Positions 1-6,450 are shown, numbered from the stretch's first letter. The stretch is 10,134 nucleotides of DNA from Candidatus Krumholzibacteriia bacterium (GCA_030632925.1 DAOVTU010000055.1:1-10134); one strand, 5' to 3'. The notes: generated by a model from the letters alone, not told the origin. Made by a program: numbers and translations.

Positions 1-99
1 GTGGTGCGGTTCCTGATGGGCCGCGGATTTGACGCCGGACTGGCCAACAGTGCGGCGCGCAAGGTGCAGCCGAAGCCTGAGACTGATCTCGACTATTGA
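1..99 (+). CDS. recX: C-terminal fragment of a RecX-like regulatory protein (5' end outside window)
   Basis: Frame 1 is open from the first base to a TGA at 97-99 and encodes 32 residues beginning VVRFLMGRGFDAGLA. RecX proteins are built of three-helix repeats and usually end with a pattern like 'v.rFL.rRGF....i', which this matches. RecX binds RecA filaments in the cytoplasm and limits their activity in recombination and SOS induction. The fragment ends with a polar tail (KPETDLDY). Only the last repeat is visible, so the call rests on a short motif; another protein with a similar C-terminal helix is possible. The stop lies just upstream of the -10 box of the next gene's promoter. Confidence 0.5.
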   Translation: MVRFLMGRGFDAGLANSAARKVQPKPETDLDY

Positions 100-118
100 T
101 CCGGCCCGACTGTATAAT
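89..118 (+). promoter_or_regulatory. Putative sigma70-type promoter for the rfbD-gmhA-ubiA-like-DUF362-ispE operon
   Basis: A perfect TATAAT box lies at 113-118. An approximate -35 element TCGACT (4 of 6 matches to TTGACA) is at 89-94, giving an 18-bp spacer. The box is 36 bp upstream of the rfbD ATG and begins 14 bp after the end of the preceding stop codon, so it is well placed to start a new transcript with a short leader. The -35 overlaps the end of the upstream coding region. Confidence 0.5.
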
Positions 119-154
119 CCGGCCTGCCTGATTTTTTCCGAATGGGGACTGCAG

Positions 155-1018
155 ATGAAGATTCTTGTCACCGGATGCGCCGGCATGTTGGGACAGGCCG
201 TGATGGCCCGTCTGACTGCTGCTCATGAACTGGTGGGCATCGACCTCGCTGATGGTGATCTGACCGACGCTGCGGTGGTCGACGAATTGATGGACCGCCA
301 CACCCCGGAGTGGGTGCTGCACTGTGCGGCGTGGACCAATGTTGATGGAGCGGAATCAGCCAAAGAAGAGGCCCTGGCTGCCAACGGCGAGGCCACCGGC
401 CATTTGGCGGCGGCCTGCCAGCGTTTGGCAGCACCCCTGACACTGATCAGCACCGACTACGTTTTTGACGGCCGGGTGGGCAAAGGTTATGTCGAAGATG
501 GAATCCGCGATCCGGTCAACCACTATGGGCTGACCAAGGCCCGGGCCGAAGAACATGTCGAGCAGATGACCACGCCTTGGCAGATCGTCAGAACAAGCTG
601 GTTGTTCGGCGATGGAAAAGTTAATTTCATCAAGACGATACGCCGCCTGTTGGGCGAACGTGATACCCTCAGGGTCGTTGACGATCAGGAAGGGTGCCCG
701 ACCTATGTGGATGATCTGGCGGCTGTACTGGAGTTTTTGGTCGGCAGCCAGCACGTGGGGGTGTTTCACGGCACCAACCGCGGGGCGATCACGTGGTATA
801 CTCTGGCCTGTGAAGTGGCCCGCTGTGTGGGCACAGACCCGGGGCGCATTCACCCCTGCCCGAGCAGTGAATATCCGACGCCGGCCAAACGTCCGGCCAA
901 TTCGGAATTGTTGAGCAGCCGGCTGGAAGAGGCGGGTTGCCCGGACCGGCCCACCTGGCAGGATGCTGTGGCGCGGTACGTGGCCAGGCTTGAAGCCGGC
1001 ACTGTAATTTTCCCTTGA
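155..1018 (+). CDS. rfbD: dTDP-4-dehydrorhamnose reductase (RmlD/RfbD family)
   Basis: The 287-residue product is a cytoplasmic extended short-chain dehydrogenase that reduces dTDP-4-dehydro-L-rhamnose to dTDP-L-rhamnose, the last step of rhamnose activation for O-antigen and other surface glycans. Visible features are the Rossmann motif TGCAGMLG (residues 6-13, GxxGxxG), STDYVFDG (99-106), the catalytic YxxxK pair (Y124, K128), RTSWLFG (146-152), CPTYVDDLA (181-189) and RPANSELL (246-253), all typical of RmlD. Length is normal for the family (about 280-300). The frame is open back to an ATG at 29, but homology begins at MKILVTG, and the ATG at 155 also follows the TATAAT box sensibly. Upstream SD is weak (GGGGACT). 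The other dTDP-rhamnose genes (rfbA, B, C) are not in the window. gmhA follows after 37 bp. Confidence 0.93.
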   Translation: MKILVTGCAGMLGQAVMARLTAAHELVGIDLADGDLTDAAVVDELMDRHTPEWVLHCAAWTNVDGAESAKEEALAANGEATGHLAAACQRLAAPLTLISTDYVFDGRVGKGYVEDGIRDPVNHYGLTKARAEEHVEQMTTPWQIVRTSWLFGDGKVNFIKTIRRLLGERDTLRVVDDQEGCPTYVDDLAAVLEFLVGSQHVGVFHGTNRGAITWYTLACEVARCVGTDPGRIHPCPSSEYPTPAKRPANSELLSSRLEEAGCPDRPTWQDAVARYVARLEAGTVIFP

Positions 1019-1055
1019 GGGGCTTTTCCCTGAAACGACAACGAATGGAAGTGGC

Positions 1056-1679
1056 ATGACGGCCCCTGAGAACGACCGGTTGGACAGCACAAAAATGGCT
1101 GAAGCCGGCACCCTTTTTCGCGGCGCGGTGGACGACCTGATGGCCACCCTCGGTCGACTGGATGATAGCCATCTGGCGGCCGTGGCGAACCTGGCGGCTG
1201 ACGTGCAGGAATCCTGGCGCCGGGGCGGGAAGTTTCTGGTTTGCGGCAACGGCGGCAGTGCTGCTGACAGCCAGCACATCGTGGCCGAATTGGTGGGCCG
1301 TTTTCTGGCCGAAAGGCCGGGCTATGCGGCGCTGGCCCTGACCGCCAATACCTCGACTTTGACGGCCGTCGGCAACGACTACGGCTATGACCACATTTTT
1401 TCGCGCCAAGTCCAGGCTCTTGGTGGAGCCGATGATGTTTTGCTGGTTATCAGCACTTCCGGCAATTCCGCCAATTGCATCACGGCCGTGGAAGCGGCCC
1501 GGGCCCACGGCATGAAAGCCCACGGCTTCCTGGGGCGCGACGGCGGTGAACTGCTGCCCCTACTGGACAGCGCCTTGGTGGCGCCGAGCGACAGCACTCC
1601 CAAGATCCAGGAAGTGCACATCACCATGGGGCATCTGTTGTGCATGATCCTCGAACGATGGGTCATGGCTAACGACTGA
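1056..1679 (+). CDS. gmhA: Phosphoheptose isomerase (sedoheptulose 7-phosphate isomerase)
   Basis: The 207-residue SIS-domain protein converts sedoheptulose 7-phosphate to D-glycero-D-manno-heptose 7-phosphate, the first step of ADP-heptose synthesis for the LPS core, in the cytoplasm. Motifs are GNGGSAADSQH (64-74), STSGNS (133-138, phosphate-binding serines) and KIQEVHITMGH (183-193). The zinc ligands known for E. coli GmhA (His61, Glu65, Gln172, His180) align with H74, E78, Q185 and H193 at a constant offset of 13, so the active site looks complete. The extra length relative to E. coli (192 residues) is mainly at the N-terminus; M14 is a possible alternative start. A weak SD (GGAAG, 1047-1051) precedes the ATG. 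The stop overlaps the next start as ATGA, so translation is probably coupled to the ubiA-like gene. Confidence 0.93.
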   Translation: MTAPENDRLDSTKMAEAGTLFRGAVDDLMATLGRLDDSHLAAVANLAADVQESWRRGGKFLVCGNGGSAADSQHIVAELVGRFLAERPGYAALALTANTSTLTAVGNDYGYDHIFSRQVQALGGADDVLLVISTSGNSANCITAVEAARAHGMKAHGFLGRDGGELLPLLDSALVAPSDSTPKIQEVHITMGHLLCMILERWVMAND

Positions 1680-2569
1680 TGGCATACCTCGGCGCATTCC
1701 TGGAGAACCTCAGGCCGCGGCAGTGGACCAAGAACCTGCTGCTGTTTGCGGGCATCATCTTTGCCCGCAAGTTGAGCGAGAGCGGTTGCCTGTGGCGGGC
1801 CGTCGTCGGTGCGGCGCTGTTCTGCCTGGCATCGGGCGTGATCTACGTTTTCAACGACATCGCTGATCAGGATTTGGATCGCAGCCACCCCACCAAACGC
1901 AATAGACCCATTGCTTCGGGCCGCTTGCCGGTCGGCGTTGCAGTGCGCATGGGACTGGGGCTGCTCGCATTCTGCCTGCTGGCGGCATGGGCCCTCGGTG
2001 AGATGTTCCTGCTGGGAATCTGCTTCTTTTTCTTGTGGAACTGGCTTTACACCCGCTGGCTCAAACAGGTGCCCATCCTTGATGTGACAGGCATCGGCAT
2101 GAGCTTCGTGATCCGGGCCACCGCTGGTATTCTGGTGATCCTGCCAATCTGTCCGGATGTGGCCATCTCCATCTGGCTGTTGTTGTGCACCTTCTTCCTG
2201 TCGTTGTTTCTGGGCTTTTGCAAGCGCCGCGACGAACTGTTGAAAATCGAACAGGAATTGGGTGAGACCCGACCGGTGCTGCGGGGGTACAGCGAGCCCA
2301 TGCTGAACGCTCTGATTGGCGGCAGCTTCGCCCTGACCTGCATGATGTACGCCTTGTACACAGTCTGGCCCCACACGGTGGAACAGTTCGGCACGCGCAA
2401 CCTTATTTTCACGCTGCCGTTCGTACTGCTGGGCATGGGGCGTTACCTCTACCTGGTATTTCTGGAAGACAAGGGCGGCCGCCCTCACGAAATCCTGCTC
2501 ATGGACTTTCGACTGCAAATCGTAGTCGTGGCCTGGGTCGTTGCCGCGGTCAAAATCATCGGCATCTGA
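1679..2569 (+). CDS. UbiA-family prenyltransferase, decaprenyl-phosphate phosphoribosyltransferase-like
   Basis: The 296-residue integral membrane protein has about eight hydrophobic segments. It begins with LRPRQWTKN (11-19) and carries the first Asp-rich metal/diphosphate motif NDIADQDLD (59-67), then RNRPIASG (74-81), a second conserved block starting at D135 (DVTGIGMSFVIRATAG) and KRRDEL (182-187). This layout, with W16, the 'RPIASG' block and a KRR(D/E)EL loop, is that of the DPPR synthase branch (mycobacterial Rv3806c) rather than UbiA/MenA/COX10. Those enzymes transfer phosphoribose from PRPP to polyprenyl phosphate. The acceptor here is unknown. The start overlaps the gmhA stop by one base with no clear SD, implying translational coupling. 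In actinobacteria a phosphatase and an epimerase pair complete the pathway; neither is visible here. Family membership is firm, exact substrate is inferred. Confidence 0.85.
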   Translation: MAYLGAFLENLRPRQWTKNLLLFAGIIFARKLSESGCLWRAVVGAALFCLASGVIYVFNDIADQDLDRSHPTKRNRPIASGRLPVGVAVRMGLGLLAFCLLAAWALGEMFLLGICFFFLWNWLYTRWLKQVPILDVTGIGMSFVIRATAGILVILPICPDVAISIWLLLCTFFLSLFLGFCKRRDELLKIEQELGETRPVLRGYSEPMLNALIGGSFALTCMMYALYTVWPHTVEQFGTRNLIFTLPFVLLGMGRYLYLVFLEDKGGRPHEILLMDFRLQIVVVAWVVAAVKIIGI

Positions 2570-2591
2570 TTGGCTTTACGGGGAGAACATC

Positions 2592-3620
2592 ATGCGGACA
2601 ACTGTGGCGCTGGTCGAAGCGCGTCCTGAAACCATCCTGGCCGACTACGGCCGGGTCCTGGACCTGTCAGGATTGTCGAAGCTTCTGGATGGCGAAATTC
2701 CCCGGATCCTGTTGGCCGCCGACAAAGGCGGATTTGCCCCTGGCTGGAAAGCCACACCCTGGCAACTTGATGGGGTCCTGGACTGGCTCGGCCCGCAGGC
2801 CGAGACCGCCGAAGTGGTGGCCGTGGGCGCCCGCGGTGCAGGTGCGCTGCCGCCAGATGCCATGTGGCTGGACCAGATGACCCGGCGTCAGGCCCAGGCG
2901 GCGGATGCCGAATTCTTGCGCCCGCACCGGCATGTTTCCCAACAGTTGCATCCGTCACTTGATGCGGTGCTGCCCGACGGCGTGCAGGTGCCGGTGGGGT
3001 TGGCGAAGGGGCCGGCTTTGTTGTTGACCAGTCCGACCATGCAGCCGCGATGGGGACTGGCCGGCGCCGCCCAGATGCTGCAGTCGGTGGTCACTTGTGG
3101 TGCCGCTGCCAGTCGCAAGGCCCCGGCGGTCGAAGTGACGGCTGAGGCGGTCGGGGTGGCCCGTGAAGTTATGCCCAGGCTCGGTGCGGTTCTTGATGGC
3201 ACTTTGTGGGGCGTGGGGGGCGGTGCAGGAGGGCAGCAATGCGTAGCGCGCAATGTGTTGTTGGCGGGCACGGATCCCCTCGCGGTGGACGCCGTTGCCA
3301 TGCGGCTGGCCGGGATCGATCCGGCCCGTGTGCCCTGGTTGCGACTGTGCCGGGACCGGGGATTTGGCCGGGTGATGCCCGCCGATATCCAGGTTGTCGG
3401 CCGCACTGATTTGCTGGATCTTGACTTTGGGCTGTTGGATCTTGAAGTTGGCCCCGACAATGTGGGCAATCGGGATGGCCTCTGGAACGGATTGGCTGAA
3501 CCGGTGACCCGCCTGATTGAGCGGGCCCTGGGCCGCGATACTTCTGCCAGTCTGAGCGATACACCGTGGCAAAAGTTGTATGACGAGTACACCACGGCAG
3601 AGCGTGCCGGCACTCCATAG
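2592..3620 (+). CDS. DUF362 domain-containing protein, function unknown
   Basis: The 342-residue product shows the DUF362 signature GTDPLAVDAVAMRLAGIDP (226-244), followed by a 'gfG...i.vvG' segment (257-270) typical of the domain's end. No CxxCxxC ferredoxin motif is present; the three cysteines (C169, C217, C253) are isolated, so unlike many DUF362 proteins this one is not predicted to bind 4Fe-4S clusters. No signal peptide or membrane segment is evident, so it is probably cytoplasmic. The frame is open upstream to 2541, inside the previous gene, but the ATG at 2592 has a strong SD (GGGGAG, 2580-2585) six bases upstream. It lies 22 bp after the ubiA-like gene and 17 bp before ispE, so it is co-transcribed with both. 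The first 120 residues resemble nothing I recognise. No enzymatic role is assigned. Confidence 0.7.
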   Translation: MRTTVALVEARPETILADYGRVLDLSGLSKLLDGEIPRILLAADKGGFAPGWKATPWQLDGVLDWLGPQAETAEVVAVGARGAGALPPDAMWLDQMTRRQAQAADAEFLRPHRHVSQQLHPSLDAVLPDGVQVPVGLAKGPALLLTSPTMQPRWGLAGAAQMLQSVVTCGAAASRKAPAVEVTAEAVGVAREVMPRLGAVLDGTLWGVGGGAGGQQCVARNVLLAGTDPLAVDAVAMRLAGIDPARVPWLRLCRDRGFGRVMPADIQVVGRTDLLDLDFGLLDLEVGPDNVGNRDGLWNGLAEPVTRLIERALGRDTSASLSDTPWQKLYDEYTTAERAGTP

Positions 3621-3637
3621 TTTGAGCGAGGAAGAGG

Positions 3638-4588
3638 ATGGTCATGGGCAACGGACCCGAGTTTGTAAACGGACGAAGAGCAATCGACCGCACAGTGGTT
3701 CTGCGCGCGCCGGCCAAAGTGAACCTCCATCTGGAGGTTCTGCGCCAGCGCCATGATGGTTACCACGACATCGAAACGGTGTTGCAGGCGGTGGCCATTT
3801 TTGACAGGGTCGAAGTGACCCTGGTGGAAGAATATCCCGGCGGCGAACCCAACATTGAAATAGCCGTCGATGGGCCCCGGGATGTCCCGGCGGATAAGAA
3901 CAACCTCTGCTGGCAGGCGGCGCGGCATTTTTGCCGCGAACAGCGAAAATCCGGCAAGATCAAGATCCACCTGCGCAAGTCGATTCCGTCGTCCGCCGGC
4001 CTCGGTGGTGGCAGCAGCGACGCCGCGGCGGTTTTGAAGGCCTGTAATCATCTATTCGAAACCGGTTTGGATGACACTGAATTAGAGAAGTTGGGGGTTG
4101 CCCTGGGGGCTGACGTGCCCTTCTTCATACGGGGCGGAACGGCCATGGGGAGGGGGATAGGAGCCATTTTGACTCCCTTGCCCACTCTGAGGTCGGGACA
4201 GTTCCTTATTGTCAAACCAGACATGAACTTAAAGACCCAGGATGTTTACGGCGACCTAAAAATGGGATTGACAGTCAATAGCCCCAAAGCTAACATCGGA
4301 GTCATCAAGCCCCTCCTGGCCAGATTCCCTCAAAAGAACTGGCCCGGGTTCAATCGGCTGGAGGAGGTTGTCCTGCCTTCCCAGCCTCCGGTGCAAAGAT
4401 TGGTGCACCGCCTGCAAGAGCTGTCCGAAGTGGCAATGCTCTCAGGTAGCGGCTCGGCGGCCTTTGCGGTTTTCCCTGAGGGTGAAGACCTGACGGAGAT
4501 GGTTGCGGAGTTTGTCGAAGCGGGTTTGTACGTCAAGGTCGTCGGGCCCCATCCGGCCGGTGTTGAACTGGCAGACGGGAGATCCTGA
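3638..4588 (+). CDS. ispE: 4-diphosphocytidyl-2-C-methyl-D-erythritol kinase
   Basis: The 316-residue GHMP kinase phosphorylates CDP-ME in the MEP pathway, giving the precursor of isopentenyl diphosphate for polyprenyl carriers and quinones. Visible are APAKVNLHLEV (24-34; K27 aligns with catalytic Lys10 of E. coli), DGYHDIETVLQ (40-50), the ATP loop PSSAGLGGGSSDAA (117-130), GADVPFF (157-163; D159 aligns with Asp141) and SGSGSAAFAVF (269-279). The N-terminus is about 17 residues longer than in E. coli IspE. Two in-frame ATGs (3638 and 3644) sit beside a purine-rich SD (GAGGAAGAGG, 3628-3637); 3644 is an equally good start. GC dips in part of the gene (about 42% in 4201-4260), but conserved motifs flank the dip, so I see no sign of transfer. 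It is the last gene of the first operon. Confidence 0.95.
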   Translation: MVMGNGPEFVNGRRAIDRTVVLRAPAKVNLHLEVLRQRHDGYHDIETVLQAVAIFDRVEVTLVEEYPGGEPNIEIAVDGPRDVPADKNNLCWQAARHFCREQRKSGKIKIHLRKSIPSSAGLGGGSSDAAAVLKACNHLFETGLDDTELEKLGVALGADVPFFIRGGTAMGRGIGAILTPLPTLRSGQFLIVKPDMNLKTQDVYGDLKMGLTVNSPKANIGVIKPLLARFPQKNWPGFNRLEEVVLPSQPPVQRLVHRLQELSEVAMLSGSGSAAFAVFPEGEDLTEMVAEFVEAGLYVKVVGPHPAGVELADGRS

Positions 4589-4686
4589 ACGACCCTCGTG
4601 GTGATTGTTTTGGTCTGCTCGCCCAGTTCACTTGATATGTTGAACCAGGGCCGATAGACCGGTCACGCAATGGAGAGGGAGAAATT

Positions 4687-5028
4687 TTGGATATTTCCGA
4701 AATCAGGATTACTTTGCGCGACGACAACAAACTCAAAGGGTTTGCCAGCATCACGTTGGAAAACGCTTTTGTCATCCGCGGGCTGAAGGTCATTGAAGGC
4801 GCATCAGGGTTGTTCATCGCCATGCCGAGCCGCAAACGCAAGGATGGGACGTTCCAGGACATCGCTCATCCGATAAATATGGCGACTCGGGAATGGATGG
4901 AAAATCAGGTCATCGCAGCGTATCGTCAGGAGATCAAACGGGTTGAGAATGGGGAAATCCCCCCTCCGAGCCGCCACGGTCATTTTGATGACGACGACGA
5001 TCATTCGGTGATGGAAGAGCGCTTTTGA
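4687..5028 (+). CDS. spoVG: SpoVG family protein (TTG start)
   Basis: The 113-residue protein matches SpoVG throughout: an N-terminal DISEIRITL strand, KGFASITLENAFVIRGLKVI (17-36) and the signature GLFIAMPSRKRKDG (41-54) followed by FQDIAHPIN (56-64). SpoVG proteins are small, site-specific DNA/RNA-binding regulators first named for sporulation and septation in Bacillus but common in non-sporulating bacteria. The start is TTG at 4687, supported by a strong SD (AGGGAG, 4676-4681) five bases upstream; no ATG fits. The protein is longer than Bacillus SpoVG (about 97 residues) because of a C-terminal tail with five consecutive Asp (101-105). The gene lies 98 bp after ispE and upstream of the tRNA-Gln locus. 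An approximate promoter (TTGATA 4632-4637 with TAGACC 4655-4660) is possible but weak. The sequence does not reveal its target. Confidence 0.92.
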   Translation: MDISEIRITLRDDNKLKGFASITLENAFVIRGLKVIEGASGLFIAMPSRKRKDGTFQDIAHPINMATREWMENQVIAAYRQEIKRVENGEIPPPSRHGHFDDDDDHSVMEERF

Positions 5029-5041
5029 TCGTGGCTTGAAA

Positions 5042-5169
5042 GTTCGGAATGAAGGTTCGGAATAGGGTTACCGAAGAGTTTGTATTTGCCCCAGCCGGTT
5101 TGATGCTTTTATTTGGGGAAATTGTCAGCGGACCACGCCATGTTAATGGCTGTTTTGGTATGGCTGTTT
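5042..5169 (+). repeat. Two short near-tandem duplications in the spoVG-tRNA intergenic region
   Basis: GTTCGGAAT occurs at 5042-5050 and 5055-5063 (period 13). ATGGCTGTTT occurs at 5146-5155 and 5160-5169 (period 14), ending nine bases before the tRNA-like gene. The 150-bp gap also holds a weak CCCCA/TGGGG inverted repeat (5089-5093 and 5114-5118). I see no convincing promoter or ORF in it. The duplications look like products of replication slippage and have no evident function. Confidence 0.5.
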
Positions 5170-5178
5170 GGCAATGGA

Positions 5179-5253
5179 TGGGGCGTCGTCGAGTCGTAAG
5201 ACACTAGGATTTGTTCAGCGCAGTCGCGGGTGCGAGCCCTGCCGCCCCAACCA
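5179..5253 (+). tRNA. tRNA-Gln(UUG)-like gene, structurally degenerate
   Basis: The segment has the length plan of a bacterial tRNA-Gln (75 nt with encoded CCA). The acceptor stem TGGGGCG/CGCCCCA is perfect (7 bp), the D stem is GTC/GAC, the T stem GCGGG/CCTGC pairs with one G-U, and the discriminator is A73 followed by CCA. TTG falls at anticodon positions 34-36 (5211-5213). Several features are abnormal. The anticodon stem (5204-5208 with 5216-5220) forms only its two end pairs. Position 37 is T rather than a purine and position 32 is A. The D loop has C18 instead of G18, and the T loop has G55 instead of U55. The location between spoVG/ispE and prs matches where related bacteria carry tRNA-Gln, so origin as tRNA-Gln is convincing. 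Whether it is functional is doubtful; it may be a decaying pseudogene or an unusual tRNA. Confidence 0.75.
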
Positions 5254-5273
5254 GCCAACCCTTTGTCCGAGAC

Positions 5274-5318
5274 GATTGGAAAAGACCCTCGCCGGATTGA
5301 TTGGAATACCCTCGCTGG
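5274..5318 (+). repeat. Imperfect tandem repeat duplicating the 5' arm of the terminator
   Basis: A unit of the form GATTGGAA-n-ACCCTCGCyGG occurs at 5274-5295 and again at 5299-5318. The second copy supplies the left arm of the intrinsic terminator hairpin. The first copy (CCTCGCCGG, 5287-5295) can also pair with the right arm CCGGCGGGG (5320-5328), over 9 bp including one G-U, so two mutually exclusive hairpins are possible. Confidence 0.6.
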
Positions 5319-5337
5319 GCCGGCGGGGATTTTTTTT
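5310..5337 (+). terminator. Intrinsic terminator after the tRNA-Gln locus
   Basis: CCTCGCTG (5310-5317) pairs with CGGCGGGG (5321-5328), with two G-U pairs and a 3-nt loop, followed by a run of eight T (5330-5337). It lies about 57 bp after the tRNA CCA and would end the spoVG/tRNA transcript before prs. Confidence 0.75.
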
Positions 5338-5348
5338 GCGCAAATGCG

Positions 5349-5390
5349 AAAGATCCCGGATTTGACGTTGCTCCCGGTGGGTCTTTTTTG
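5349..5390 (+). terminator. Possible second terminator or attenuator in the prs leader
   Basis: AAAGATCC (5349-5356) can pair with GGGTCTTT (5379-5386) over 8 bp including one G-U; a T run (5384-5389) begins in the right arm. Inner pairs with bulges may lengthen the stem. A TTGACG hexamer (5362-5367) lies in the loop, so the element may be part of a promoter instead, though no good -10 is found at normal spacing. No prs promoter is otherwise obvious between the first terminator and the start codon. Confidence 0.3.
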
Positions 5391-5459
5391 TACTGTTCGG
5401 TTCCGACAGCCAGACCACCCCGAACGCTGGGCTGCTCGGCCCGCAGCGAAGGAAGATCC

Positions 5460-6398
5460 ATGCACAACAACATGGTTGTGATCAGTGGCACCGCCCATCC
5501 TGAAATGGGCCAGCGCATCGCCGATAACCTCAATATTACCCCTTTGAACGTTGAAGCGAGCCGGTTTTCCGACGGGGAAATCCAGATCAAGCTGCTGGAG
5601 AACATCCGCGGCACCGACGCTTTTATCGTGCAGCCGACCATGCCCCCGGCCGAGAATATCCTGGAATTGTTGCTGCTGATCGACGCGGTCAAACGCGCTT
5701 CGTGCCGGCGAGTTACTGCGGTGATTCCCTACTTCGGGTATGCCCGCCAGGACCGCAAGGATCAGCCCAGGGTACCGATCGGGGCCAAATTGATGGCCGA
5801 CCTGATCTCCACCGCCGGGGCTGACCGGGTACTGACCATCGATTTGCACGCGCCGCAGATTCAGGGCTTCTTCAATATCCCTTTGGACCACATCTACTCG
5901 GCGCCGGTCCTGCTGACCCACTTTGAAGGCCAGAAAAATGACAATCTGGCGGTCGTGGCGCCAGATGTGGGGTCGATCAAGATGGCCCGCGCTTTTGCCA
6001 AACGCCTGGATTCGAGCCTGGCCATCATCGATAAGCGCCGTCCGCGGGCCAACGAAGCGGTGGTCATGAATTTTATCGGTGATGTGCAGGGCAAGGATGT
6101 CGTCATTTTTGACGACATGATCGACACCGCCGGCACCCTGACCGACGCGGCCCGTGTCTGCGTCGAGGAACAGGGGGCCTTGTCGGTGACCGCCGTCTGC
6201 ACCCATCCGTTGTTTTCGGGCAAGGCCCTTGAGCGTCTATCGGCCTCGCCCATCAAGCAAATCGTTGTCACCAATACGATTCCCTTCAATCGCCAGGACG
6301 AGTGCGCGAAGATCAAGGTGCTGGACATCGCTCCGTTGCTGTCCCAGGCCATTGAGCGGATCCACCTCGAAAAGACAGTCAGCGCTCTATTTGTCTAG
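5460..6398 (+). CDS. prs: Ribose-phosphate pyrophosphokinase (PRPP synthetase, class I)
   Basis: The 312-residue cytoplasmic enzyme makes PRPP from ribose 5-phosphate and ATP for purine, pyrimidine, His, Trp and NAD synthesis. Motifs are FSDGEIQIKLLENIRG (36-51), YFGYARQDRK (91-100, the ATP/flexible-loop region), DLHAPQIQGFF (128-138, metal binding), DKRR (191-194) and the PRPP-binding loop VVIFDDMIDTAGT (214-226). Length matches E. coli Prs (315). The frame is open upstream to 5301, but that extension would cover the terminator and has no homology. ATG 5460 has an SD (AAGGAAG, 5449-5455). The stop TAG (6396-6398) lies inside an 11-bp tandem duplication. The position next to tRNA-Gln and before rplY is a common bacterial arrangement. 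Its product is also the expected donor substrate for the UbiA-like transferase upstream. Confidence 0.97.
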   Translation: MHNNMVVISGTAHPEMGQRIADNLNITPLNVEASRFSDGEIQIKLLENIRGTDAFIVQPTMPPAENILELLLLIDAVKRASCRRVTAVIPYFGYARQDRKDQPRVPIGAKLMADLISTAGADRVLTIDLHAPQIQGFFNIPLDHIYSAPVLLTHFEGQKNDNLAVVAPDVGSIKMARAFAKRLDSSLAIIDKRRPRANEAVVMNFIGDVQGKDVVIFDDMIDTAGTLTDAARVCVEEQGALSVTAVCTHPLFSGKALERLSASPIKQIVVTNTIPFNRQDECAKIKVLDIAPLLSQAIERIHLEKTVSALFV

Positions 6399-6411
6399 AA
6401 TTTGTCTAGAA
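6390..6411 (+). repeat. Perfect 11-bp tandem duplication across the prs stop codon
   Basis: TTTGTCTAGAA occurs at 6390-6400 and again at 6401-6411 with no gap. The TAG stop is in the first copy, and an identical stop context would remain if one copy were removed, so the protein is unaffected. Each copy contains the palindrome TCTAGA. Confidence 0.9.
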
Positions 6412-6450
6412 GTTTGTGTAGCTCAGGTCTGTTTGGTGGAATTCGAGTTC

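Noticed and set aside
29..154. Upstream extension of the rfbD frame to an ATG at 29
   Set aside because: It overlaps the preceding gene's end and the promoter, and RmlD homology starts exactly at MKILVTG (155).
1385..2518. Long open frame on the minus strand (377 codons)
   Set aside because: It lies wholly opposite gmhA and the ubiA-like gene, its translation is Gln/His-rich and low in conserved motifs, and it is a shadow of GC-rich coding DNA.
2888..4051. Long open frame on the minus strand (387 codons)
   Set aside because: Antisense to the DUF362 gene and ispE, compositionally odd (Arg/Ser/Pro/Thr-rich), no recognisable domain.
4201..4330. Local dip in GC inside ispE as a sign of recombination
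   Set aside because: Conserved IspE motifs lie on both sides, the frame is intact and the dip is short; ordinary variation is enough.
5122..5147. Promoter for the tRNA-Gln locus (TTGTCA with GTTAAT)
   Set aside because: The spacer would be only 14 bp, and the alternatives at normal spacing have poor -10 matches.
5301..5459. Upstream extension of the prs frame
   Set aside because: It covers the intrinsic terminator and T runs and has no Prs homology; the ATG at 5460 has an SD.
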